Shown in pieces: positions 1 to 10,720 of a stretch of DNA of 64,000 nt (position 1 is its first letter; every line of letters begins with the position of its first letter). The notes below the pieces were generated by a model. The model saw only the letters and a list, made by a program, of their open reading frames with translations, searched no databases and was not told the DNA's origin. Source of the stretch: Fomes fomentarius (taxonomy: Eukaryota; Basidiomycota; Agaricomycetes; Polyporales; Polyporaceae); the NCBI GenBank assembly GCA_022606135.1, contig JABYQN010000015.1, forward strand, positions 434,001-498,000. Direction: 5' to 3'. The position numbers were made by a program, and so were the translations under genes.

Positions 1-32
1 TTACTTCAAGTACGCGGAGGGGTTCTCTCGCT

Positions 33-1721
33 ATGCCTGGAAGCCAGACGTCATCGGCGACCCTGGGGAAAAGAAGCACGACGACAGCGGCACAGTTAGG
101 CGCCAGCGCCAGCTCAGCAGCAGGCAGAACGGCATCGACGTCAAAACAGCTGAAGAAGCCTCCCACCACGCAAAAGACCCTTTTTGAGGACGCGGAGAAG
201 ATCATCCCGGACCTCGATGGCGCCGTTTCATTCCTACAACAGCGACAACTTATTCCGCCAGGCGACGACTCAGTATCACAGGCGGCACTCACCACGGGGC
301 TTCTCCATTTTGCTTTCGCCTCGCCGACGCAAGATCTCGCACGGAAGGGGCTCATCGCCTTCGCGCATCTCGCCAAAGCAGTCCTCTCCCAGCAGTTGCA
401 GGACGCGATCGCGCCGACAGTAGCAGAGCGAGTCGAGACCCAAATCCAGATCCGGCTGGATCACCACACGACGCAGATGGAAGAAAAGCTAGAGGATGCC
501 ACTATGGCCTTGGACGAGGTCAGGAAGGAAGTGGATCAGTGGGTGGAGCGGCTGACGGCGGCGTGCACACGGGTGGAGCAGGCGGAGGACAGGCTGCTAG
601 GCATGCAGAAGGAATTACAGGCAGTGGGGCAGGCAGGGCAGGTTCAAGGTGCGTCGCAAGCGACACCTCCCCCGCTAACTCTCGACTCCGCGCCTGTGCG
701 AACGCGCAGGGCGGTGAACCTTGCGGAGCTCCTACAACGACAGCTCCTCGTGCGCGGCGCCGCCCTTAAGGACCCGCAGGGGGATTCCCTAACGGACCGG
801 GAGGTCCTGGAGCGGGCCCGTCAAGCGTTGGATCTCATGGCGAAGGACGGACTTACCCCGCTGGCGGGCACCACGGTCGAGGCGGCAAAGGTACAGCCGC
901 ACGGCGATGTCGTTTACACCTTCTCCAATGCCGCCGCCGCGCGTTGGATCGTACGCCAACACATATCGGTCGCCTTCTCGCGAAAAATGGGCATGGAAGC
1001 ACGCATCGTGGAGCGCCTGTACAAGTTGGTCGTCGAGGGAGTCCCGGTCGGCTTCGAGCCTCGCAGCACTGCGGGGCTCCGCACGCTGGAAGAGGCGAAC
1101 GGGATGGAGAAGGGGGTCTTTGAACGCGCTGAGTGGATCAAGCCACCGGAGAAGCGTCACCCAGGTCAGCGTACGGCGTTCCTGCTACTCACGGTCTCAG
1201 GTATAGAGCATGCGAATCGGGCACTCAAGGGCCTCACGGTATTGGGGCGGCGCGTCCTGGTCCGGCGCGAACTCGTCGAGCCCAAGCGCTGTGCCAAGTG
1301 CCAGAGCTATGACGGCCACTTTGCTAAGGAGTGCGCGTCGGAGGTTGACGTCTGCGCCACGTGTACTGGTGCCCACCCGACCGCGCAGTGCAACGTCAAG
1401 GACCCGGCCCACTTCCACTGTGCGGGCTGTGCCATGACGGGACATGCGGCCTGGGACCGGAGCTGCCCCACGCTGCGCCTCAAGGTGCGTGCTCACTCCG
1501 CTCGGTGAGCTGACAGTGGCTTTAGGTTTTTCGTGACGAACAACCCCGAGACTTGGGTCACAGAGGAAGAGGAGCTACTTCAGGCTCCGCCTCCACCCAC
1601 GGTCTGGTCGCAGCTCTGCCACCGCTTTGTGGACGATGACACGCAGCAACCAGGGCGCACGCAGTCCCGGCTTGATAACTACCTCAGTGGCCAGCCGACG
1701 TCCAATGCACACCGTCAATGA
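33..1721 (+). CDS. LINE ORF1, gag-like RNA-binding protein (one internal stop)
   Basis: ORF1 proteins bind LINE RNA to form the transposition particle. The frame is open from ATG 33 to 1505, meets TGA at 1506-1508, then stays open in the same frame to the TGA at 1719-1721, giving about 562 codons if the stop is ignored. The N-terminus is low-complexity Ser/Thr/Ala. Residues about 125-200 are Glu/Arg/Leu-rich and probably coiled coil. The zinc knuckles follow at about residues 425-480: C-x2-C-x5-H-x4-C, C-x2-C-x3-H-x4-C and C-x2-C-x4-H-x6-C. Downstream of the stop the reading F-R-F-F-V-T-N-N-P-E-T-W is typical of the ORF1 tail in related fungal LINEs, so the stop is probably a substitution rather than the natural end. 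The stop codon overlaps the ORF2 start (ATGA at 1718-1721). Confidence 0.85.
1718..1721 (+). promoter_or_regulatory. ATGA stop/start overlap between ORF1 and ORF2
   Basis: The ORF2 ATG (1718-1720) overlaps the ORF1 TGA (1719-1721). In several LINEs this arrangement couples ORF2 translation to termination on ORF1. Function here is inferred from the overlap only. Confidence 0.7.
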
Positions 1722-4700
1722 GTGCGCCCGCCACCACTCTACGCATCTGGCAGCAAAACCAGAATAAATCGAACACGGCCCAGCAAGACACGCTTGGCAA
1801 AATATTTACTACTGACTACGACATCATTGCATTACAGGAACAGTACGTCGACTTCAAAAAGCTCACGCGGAGCACGTTGCACTGGCGGGTGGTGTATCTT
1901 ACACTGCGAGACCCGGATGCGGCCAGTCGGGCACGTTCCGCCCTGCTCGTCAGCAAGAAGCTCTCTACCAATGCCTGGTCCCCATAACGATACCACACCC
2001 GGACGTCACTGCCATCACTGTCAAGACCGACCACGCATCAATCCACATTTTCAACCTCTACGTCGACAGAGGGCACGACATAGTCCTGCATGTGGCTGCA
2101 CGAGCGACACGGCGACTCTGCATGGAGGAAGGCACCCACAAGTTCGTGTGGCTAGGGGATTTCAACCGCCACCACCCCCGTTGGGACGACCCCGACAATG
2201 CTCACCTCTTCACTCGGCAGAATCTAGAACGATCCGAGCTGCTGATTCGCTACTTAGCGGAGTTCGGGATGGAAATGGCGCTCCCACCTGGGGTCGCCAC
2301 GTTGGAAGCCACTCGCACCAAGAACAGGACATGCCCTGACAACGTCTTCTGCACTGAGGGTATAATGGAGCGGCTGCGCCTGTGCATGGCATTGCCAGCG
2401 GACAGACCAGCATGCACTGACCACTTTCCAATACAGACCGTCTTCGACATCCCAACAGCGGCTGCGCCCACCAGACCAAGAAGGGACTTCCGCAGGGTGG
2501 ACTGGCAGGAGTTCGACCGCTCTCTTGCTGCACGGCTCGACGCTCGTGTTATACCAGACAAGATCACCTCCGTGGCCCGCTTCGACAGTGAATTAGATAT
2601 GCTGATGCAGGACTTACAGGACACGATCACAGAGCAGGTGCCTATGGTGAAGGACACGCCCTACACCAAGCGGTGGTGGTCCAAAGACCTCACGAAGATG
2701 CGTCACCAGAAGGAAAAGCTAGGTCAGAGATCACACAGGAATCGCGCGGACCGGCAGCACCCTGTTCACGCTGAGTACCGCCGCTACCGCAACCGCTACA
2801 CTGACGCCATTCGAGCAGCCAAGAATGACTTCTGGAAGGCGTGGATCGACTCCGTCGACTCACGCACCATCTGGGATGCCAACCGCTTCCTCAAGCGCGG
2901 ATCGACGGATGGAGGCAGCGCCCGTATCCCCCCATCAATGCAACTGGGGCAGACGGCCAGCCCGTCGTGCTCACGTCCAACAGCGACAAGGGAAAAGAGT
3001 TCTACGACACCTTCTTTCTCCCGCCCGGCACAGCACCCATCCCGCAAGGCCCGTACCCCGCCCCACGGTTCACCTTCAGGCCAATCACAGACGACCAAGT
3101 GCACGGAGCGATCCGCACACTGCGCACCTTCAAAGTGCCGGGGCCTGACTCTATCCCAAACGAGGTCTATAAGCACTGCGCTAACACGCTCTCCCCGATT
3201 CTAGGCACACTGTTCCGCGCTACGTTCACGCTCAAATACTACCCGGATTGCTGGAAACTCTCGGACACTGTAGTACTGAAGAAGCCGGGCAAGTCAGATT
3301 ATACGGTTGTGAAGGCCTGGCGGCCAATTGCGCTGCTCAACTGCATTTCGAAAATCCTCTCTCGGTGTGTCGCAGATGTGCTCGTCTACGAGGCTGAGAA
3401 ACGCTCTCTTTTAGCCAACCTGCAATTCGGTGGCCGGGCTGGCCGCACAACAACTGACTCCATCCATCTAGTGACGAAGACTGTTAAGGACGCCTGGCGC
3501 AGGCAACACGTGGCGTCCGTGGTGTTCCTGGACATCAAGTCTGCCTTCCCAGCCGCCACGCCAGAGCGGCTGTTCCACAACCTGCGGATGCGAGGCGTGC
3601 CGGTGGAGTACGTGGACTGGCTGAGGGTGAAGCTAGAGCACCGCCGCACCCAGCTCAAATTCGACGACTACGTCTCGGACGTTTTTGAGATCCTCAGTGG
3701 CATTGACCAGGGCTGCCCTCTCTCAGTGATACTCTATGCGTTCTATAACTCTGACCTCATCAACAGCGCCAACATCAAGAACGGCGAGACGGCAGTCGGC
3801 TCGATGGACGACGTTGCACTGGTCGTCACTGGCAAGACCTTCCTTATCTGTCACGAGAAGATACGACAGTTCATGGAGCGGGCCGGGGGCGCGTTGGACT
3901 GGTCCCGCATGCATAACTCACCTTACTCCCTAGATAAGTTCGGCCTCCTCAATTGCAAGGCGCGCATGCGGGGTCTTGGCCTGACCCTACAGCTCACAGA
4001 CGGGACCACCGTTCCACCATCGGACCACCACAGATTTCTTGGACTGCTGGTCGACCATCAGCTGCGTTTCAAGCAACACGTCGCGCTGGCCTACTCCAAG
4101 GGTAGCACGTGGGTGGCGCAGATACGCCGCCTTGCGACGGCACGCAACGGCCTCACGTTGGCGGTTGTCCGCCGCCTCTATCTCTCGGTGGTGGTGCCGA
4201 GCATGCTTTACGCCGCTGACGCTTTCCTCACCCCAGTGCGCACCCTTCCCGGACAGAAATGAAAGCATGGCTCCATTGGGCACATCCGTCGCCTTGCGAT
4301 GGTTCAACGTCAGGCTCTGCTGGCGATGACGGGCGCCCTCCGCTCGACGGCCACTGATGTCATGGAGGCGCATGCTGACCTCCTCCCCTTCGACCTCCTG
4401 GTCGATAAGCTCTGTCATCGTGCGGCGGTCCGGTTGTGTTCCCTCCCAGATGTTCACCCTCTGGCTGCACACGTACGCCGCGCAGGAGGGTGCTTTGTCC
4501 GATCACACCGTTCTGCACTCCACGAGTTACTTGACGCCTACCGCAACTTTCTAGACTACAAGAACACCGAAAAGATCCGCCCAGTCAGGCTGCATCCGCA
4601 GTGGCGTCCACGACACCACGTCCACGTCATCCACAACCGTGAGGCGGCGGTGGCCGACGACACCCGCTGGGCTCGGCACGGCGCTTATCGGGTCTACACT

Positions 4701-5638
4701 GACGGCTCAGACGTAGATGGCGGGGTGGGCGCTTCTGCTATCCTGTATGGGCCGGGGCGCCAAAGACCGAAGAAGCTCCACTTCCACCTCGGCCCATCGA
4801 CCCGACACACCGTCTATGAGGCGGAGATCGTGGCCATGCTCCTCGGTCTCCAGCTCCTCCGATCAATCCCTCACCGTATATGCAAGGCCTCTATTGCGCT
4901 GGACAACATGGCAGCGATTCAGGCGTCGACCCTCCGATCAACGGCGCCAGGACGATATCTTACTGACCTGTTCCACAGATATGTTGGCATCGTGAAAAAG
5001 GAACACCCTGGCATACGGATCACGCTGCGGTGGGTCCCAGGCCACGCAGATGTACCAGGGAACGAGGCTGCAGACGAGGCGGCGAAGGACGCAGCGGGGG
5101 ACTTACCTCACCACTCGCCAAGCTCCCCAAAGAGCTACGCCACTCGCTTCCCCTCAGTGTCTCCAGGGCGCGACAGAACTTTGCCCAGGAGCTCAACCAC
5201 CGTGCCTCCAGCCGGTGGCATGGCTCGCGCCGCGGCCGCAGGCTGGCAGAAATCGACGGGGGACTGCCGTCTCGGAAATACGCTGAGCGGATCTCCGTTT
5301 TACTGCGCAGACATGCTAACCTGCTTCTCCAGCTCCGCACAGGCCACGTACCGTTGCAAACCTACTTCGAGCGTATAGGAAAGGCCCTCACCACCACCTG
5401 CCCAACCTGTCGCGAGGCACCGGAGACAGTACAGCACTACCTCCTCAACTGTCCGACCTACGTGTTACACCGCGCTGTCCACTTCCGGCCTCTTGGCTAC
5501 TCTGGCCGCAAACTCACCACCCTGCTGAACACCAGCGACGCCCTCCGCCCTCTGTTTGCCTACGTCAATGCCACAGGCAGATTCCGTCAAGTCTTCAGGG
5601 AGCTGTCGAACATTCCAGATGACGAGGAGGACGACTGA
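1718..5638 (+). CDS. LINE ORF2: endonuclease, reverse transcriptase, RNase H (frameshifted)
   Basis: ORF2 nicks the target, reverse-transcribes the RNA and removes the RNA strand. Domains in order: endonuclease (about 1740-2470, with G-D-F-N-R-H-H and a C-T-D-H-F-P-I end motif); reverse transcriptase (about 3060-3900, K-V-P-G-P-D, W-R-P-I-A-L-L and catalytic S-M-D-D at 3801-3812); RNase H (about 4690-5090, Y-T-D-G-S, Y-E-A-E, L-D-N-M, W-V-P-G-H); and a C-x2-C-x7-H-x4-C finger at about 5399-5457. The reading frame changes at C4 near 1979-1982, C6 at 2928-2933 and G5 at 5096-5100. Each fits one lost base, and together they restore a single frame. TGA at 4260-4262 interrupts the segment after the RT. 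Allowing three missing bases, the total is about 1307 codons, a normal length for this class. Confidence 0.9.
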
Positions 5639-6335
5639 ACCACTGGTATACTCCCATTTCCCTAGAGCGGCTTTACTGACTTGCATCCTGTCCAGACCTA
5701 CACCGCGCCACACGGTGATCTTCACGACCGCTGCCAAGCTTGTGCTCGTTGCTGGCCTCACGCCAACCGCCTCGCTCTCATGCGACCAAGCGCGGACTCT
5801 CCCCCTCCCCCCCGCACCACACGCCCAAGACTTCCCCGCCGCAAGTGGCTGCAAAGTCCTAGCCAGCGCATGTCTCTGTCTCTCATGCCCCGGCATGGGT
5901 CGCATGGCCTGCACGGCCCACTTGGGGGGGTAGCCCGGCACTGCGGTGTCCCGACTTGAACCCGTGAGTTTAAAAGGTGCCCGTCTTGCCTGAGGCCCCA
6001 CCACATCTATGTCCTATTCGACACCTGCCCCTCACGTCGAGCGCGCAAATGCACAGCGTACCTGTATCATGTTCTCACCCGCTACGATACCTCACTGTAC
6101 ATACACTCCTCTCTTCCTCTCTCTCTGACTCTCTCAGCCAAACTACTATACTCTACTGCTACCAGACTAATGGCTCCGCATTGCCGTGGCTCTTACCTCC
6201 CACTCCCCTACTCCCGTCTAGAGAAACCCCCCTACGCTTAGTGCACGCAGTTTGTCGATATGTGGTGACTTGCCTACCATAGGGCCCGGCCCTCCAGGGC
6301 AATAAACAAGGATTCAAAAAAAAAAAAAAAAAAAA
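5639..6335 (+). other. LINE 3' UTR with AATAAA and poly(A) tail
   Basis: This is non-coding sequence between the ORF2 stop and the genomic flank. A GC-rich inverted pair (GGGCCCGGCCCT region, about 6280-6298) lies just before AATAAA at 6301. The A20 tract at 6316-6335 marks the 3' junction of the insertion; unrelated sequence follows from 6336. Confidence 0.85.
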
Positions 6336-7073
6336 GTGTTCCGTCGGAGTAGTATGGTCTGCTCTGAGATGGAGGTATAAATTGTGTTGACTAGACGAGC
6401 GATAGTGGTAGTAGATGCTTGTGACGAGATGTGAACAAGCTTCTCACGATAATCATCCTGCAGCTAGTAAGCGTTGATGCATGATGCATCAATAATATGG
6501 GCCTGCCTTGAATAGACCCTACTAGAATGTTCCAACTTACTAACAGTACAAGACTCTCTTCTGAAGCCCTAGATGTATATCACGAATAGTCTCTCGGCGA
6601 ACATGTTCTTGATAGCTCATGGAACTCCAATTGGATAGCGGCTTGAAATCCCTCTGGTCCGTGTAGCATAACATCAAGTCATGGGTATGCTGACTACGCT
6701 TGAATCACCGGACTTATTATGACCTGTACAATGCTATCAACCTTCTGAATCATTATTCTCACTCGGGTAATAACTGAACTGCAGCACCACATCCATATCG
6801 TTTCTTGGTAGTAGCTGTTGATTATATCAGATCTCCTTCTATTTGTTCGGCTTTTGTTTGTGCAGTGATAGCAAGTGACTACATAACTCACTGTCTATGC
6901 CTCTTCCCCTCAGCCCACGTATTCGGGGACCGCTGTGTACAGGCCTCTAGCTCCTTGTCACACTCTAACCTTGTATCACAACACTCACCCTTTGCTGTCT
7001 TAGCTCAGGACCTCATATTCGTCTCAAGAGCTACTAACGGACCTTGATACCCAGCGGGCCTCATAATCCTACC
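6336..7073. other. Intergenic, 3' flank of the LINE
   Basis: I see no coding signal, only short open frames with no family likeness. The stretch holds the LINE insertion junction and the presumed promoter of the stalked membrane protein gene that starts at 7074. Confidence 0.6.
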
Positions 7074-8447
7074 ATGTCCGCCGTCCTCACTACAACTACC
7101 ATCAGACCGTTTCAAGCTGCAGACAAGGACTTCCTTTTCACTAGCATTCCTGACTTTACGCAATGTATCCCAGTCAAGCTCGCATGGATGGGCGGCATTC
7201 CACCCTACAAAGTCAGCATTCTTCCTCCTCCAGACGATGCGGAGCCCCCTATACTTTTTCATCACTCCCTGCACTGGACACCCATGTCTCCTGTGGGGAC
7301 TCGAGGACAAATCACTGTCGAGGACACCCTTCAGATGGTGATTTCTACAAACTTTACTATCTTACAAAGTCCAGACCCAGGTTGTCTCCCCTTGTTGACA
7401 TCCTTCTCTACGTCCTCATCGTCCTCATTATCATCTTCGTCGACGTCGACGTCTAGAAAACAACACTTCCACATCTCAGCCTTATAGCGTCTCGCACCTC
7501 AGTATCCCCGTGCATGTTCTACCTGGGCGCACCTTCACCACCTTCACTTTCCCTCCAACATCCTTCAATCATCCTCCACTTTCGTTGTCCTCAACCACTT
7601 CCTCGTCGCCTTCAAATACATCATCCTCGTCTGGCACGAGGGCTATCGAGACCGTGTCCCCTATCCCATCCATTAGCCCAGCCTCTACCGTTGCCTCCTC
7701 CACAGATGTTGCTAAGCTTAGTAATGGAACTATGATAGGAATCGCCGCGACAGTTACTGCCTTCACTCTGGCGCTCTTAGCATTGCTGGCGATCTGGGTG
7801 AGACGAGACCGGACACTGGCAGGTATGTCAACCTCGTCACACATATACACTGATAATGGCTGATACTTGAATGATGTAGTTGATAAGGAAGCTCCTCCGG
7901 GCACCGAAGACCCATCCCCCGTCAACTGTCGAGATCGTATCCACCGCCTACAGAGACACAGATGGCATCTTATGACCAATCTGTGCCTGCGTGGCATAGC
8001 AACTTCACCGGTCCTTCGATGTTCTCGCAGACTACACATCCCCCTACCGCCAAGGTCGCATCTCATGCAGAGGGTCACCCACTGTTTGACCCTCTGTACT
8101 ACACGGACGCACCAGCCGGAGACCCGTGTCGACGAGAGAGTATTGCTATGCTCTCTCCGCCACTCGCATCAGGAGAACCGAACTTGGATGGGGATCAGGA
8201 TGTATCAGAAGCTGAACATCTACCCGCCTATTTGCGCATGTCAAAATCGTTCAGGCGGAGAGTTGAGGCCGATGGAGGGGTGAGCCTTGCGGGAGGACCA
8301 CCGAGGGGAGCACCGAACGTATGGCCATTCCTGCCGGAGGCACTGGAAGAGCAGCGGGAGGTCTCGATTTACTTGCGGACGAGCGAGTCGGTAGAATCTG
8401 GATCAACACTTCCCCGCCGTATCCGTTCAGGCGGTGATTTGTCATAG
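7074..8447 (+). CDS. Stalked single-pass membrane protein, copy 1 (two exons, two apparent frameshifts)
   Basis: The function is unknown. The protein has an extracellular domain with Q-C-I-P-V-K-L-A-W-M-G-G-I-P-P-Y near its N-terminus, a Ser/Thr-rich stalk, one transmembrane helix (about 7730-7800, G-I-A-A-T-V-T-A-F-T-L-A-L-L-A), a basic R-R-D-R stop-transfer and a cytoplasmic tail. A phase-1 intron (7823-7879) follows the helix, as in three relatives in this window. The tail carries R-R-R-V-E-A-D-G-G-V-S-L-A-G-G, matching copy 2. Two frame breaks are visible: around 7450-7460 (A4 run, one extra base) and C5 at 7916-7920 (one missing base). No clear signal peptide follows the first ATG, so the true start may be upstream or the N-terminus damaged. 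Confidence 0.7.
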
Positions 8448-10720
8448 AGCGCAGAAGCTTCTTTCTGTGATAGTGATACCTACGAGATACATTTACAGGC
8501 TGGATCTGATATGTAGATGTAGATACCACACACGTTGATGAGGGTCTCCATCAGCCTGGACGGAAGCTGCAAAAGCCTGTGTCTGCAACCTCAATGCCTG
8601 AGAAGCGATAGCACGCGTGGTACCTCTGGTGCCATATCTTCGATCTAAAGACGAACTGTGTCTGTACAATCTAGTTGTTTGGTCTGCCTCCGAGTGCCTT
8701 AGAGATGGGTTCGCATGATAATCTGTTTGAGCGCGGATGACAGAAGTGGTTGTATCAGTTGGTCCATAAGCCAGTGTCTCCGTGGACATCCATTGAGGAA
8801 GGTAATCACGACTCGTCGCCTGGATACCTTTAGATGCGACCACAAAGAGGGTGCGTCCGCCCCGAGTTGCTCATATCTGCTCTCTCTCGAGTATCATCTC
8901 AGACGTGCCGCCGGCGATAGAATCAGTACATTGCCGAGTCACCGTCCTGCCTACAGCTGTGTCGCGGGACACATGTGAGTCACCGCTAGGAGACAGTACC
9001 GTTACCAGGTCTCCTCGCTCCAAACATTGCACCACATGCACACGATCACAAGCTTGTAAGGACCCGACACTAGAGGAAACTCGTAGAAATTCATGACCAC
9101 GGCGAGACTGAGAGATGATCGTCGTCGGGCCTTGGGTCCCCCCCCCCCCCCCATTCCATCACCGTGATATTTCAGATAGTCGGAGCTCACCTTGCATTGA
9201 AGAGTTGTCCGTATACACACGTACAGACGTACAGTTTATATTCCCAACTAGTTCTCAGTGCCCAACGTGGCTAGCGTGGTGCGTGGAGAGTCTAAGACGC
9301 ACGATCTTTCAGCGTTCTCAACAATCACAGTAATGAACGGGAGCGAGTAAACTGACCTAGTTCAGATCTGACACAGAGGCATATTCGGCTGCAGCGCGGA
9401 CAGCGAAGCTGAGCACAAGCTTATCCCCATGGATGTGTCCTCATCCTCATCAGTTGGGCCATGGTCGTCCCTCTAATCGGGTGTTTCTGTACGATGCGGG
9501 CGAGATGCATCAGTGACCAGACAGCTAACATGAGCAGAATTCATGATACAGCGAGGTTCTTCGCATCCGTGGCACGCGTGATCAGGGGTAACAACAGACG
9601 GCGCAGAAATATCGTAGGGGTTTGTAGTTAGCGCATACGTGTATACATACATGCAGAAACCGTGAAGCGTTGATCTTCGTGATCGGACATAGGATCAGAA
9701 TAGCAGGTGACCGGAGATCAAGCTTGGGCCATGTACTGACCATGAATAAACCCGAGAAATGTGTAAGTCTTTGCAAATTGATTTACCCGACCTCCGGTAT
9801 CCAGCACCTAAGTAGTAGACTCACCTTTCCCATCGTAGCCCTATTCTCTACCATCCACCATCCAACATCACTACATCATTGTAGCTCGTCGCAGAGTTGT
9901 CGTTTCCTGCGGTTCTGACCTTGTAAATCCCCGTGAACAGTGACTAATGTCGACGTAGAGAATTGGAGACGCAGTATTATGGTTGAAGATCAACTCGATG
10001 GCACAGGACCAGTCGCAGGACTACTTGTAGGACCATACGATGAGGAGTCGGAGGCGACGGGCGAATCGGAAGAGTTAAGACTGAGAGAATCTACGGGATA
10101 TTCCGGTGAATGACACGTGGAGGTAGCGCCCAAAAACCTTCGATTGCGACTAACTACGCTGGTTCTTGCCATCATCCAATCATCGAAGTTGGAGTTCAGA
10201 GAACAGTAAAAACTGGGAGGAAATCTCAACCACACCAGGTCAAAGTCCGCTTCCTCGGCCGATACTCAGTATCCTATACTACTTATCATTAATCGATTTC
10301 AGCACTTTATATCCGACGTTGACGACGACGCCGTCCAGAAGAGCATTACAAGGCCCAGCGCTTGCCCTCTGAACATACTCAGGAGACGACTTACTCAAAG
10401 ATAGTCCGGCGGGGTTCGTTCTGTAGCGCAAATTGGCAATGTGGACAAGAAGCCTCACCATCGCGCCCAACGACCAGCGGCGGGACACATCGTGTGATAC
10501 TATTGGCTCGTACCAGCCTCCGGGCGGTCGCTTGTGTCAGACAGCCGCGGAACCCAGATGCTTCTCCGCCGCGGCCGTCGGTAGACAGTCACCTTGTGTT
10601 CTCCGTCGTCCCGTGTCGTGGGCACCATCGAACTCTTCCTCCGGGGACCAGATGTAAAGGGAGGCTCCTTTGCGTCCCGCTGCCTTCTCAAAGTTGGATC
10701 TCTACCTGCGAGCGACAAGG
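8448..10720. other. Intergenic, no supported gene
   Basis: About 2.3 kb without a recognisable gene. It contains a C15 homopolymer (9138-9152). A 44-codon open frame begins at the ATG at 9979 (M-V-E-D-Q-L-D-G); I cannot assign it. The right end is the 5' flank of the DUF6534 gene. Confidence 0.5.
9138..9152 (+). repeat. C15 homopolymer
   Basis: A pure run of about 15 C between T and A. Its length is likely unreliable given the homopolymer errors suspected elsewhere in the window. Confidence 0.9.

Larger units (their letters stand above)
1..6335 (+). mobile_element. Non-LTR (LINE) retrotransposon, Tad1/I-like, 5' end outside window
   Basis: This is an autonomous LINE that copies itself by target-primed reverse transcription. 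In order it shows ORF1 with three C-terminal zinc knuckles, ORF2 with an AP-type endonuclease, reverse transcriptase, RNase H and a terminal CCHC finger, a 3' UTR of about 680 bp, AATAAA at 6301-6306, and a run of 20 A at 6316-6335. The 5' UTR continues left of base 1, so the target-site duplication cannot be checked. Both ORFs are disrupted: TGA codons at 1506-1508 and 4260-4262, and three frame changes that each look like one missing base in a C or G run. The copy is therefore either inactive or a recent insertion with sequencing errors. The coding order and RNase H place it near the Tad1/I group; the exact clade is inference. Confidence 0.93.
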
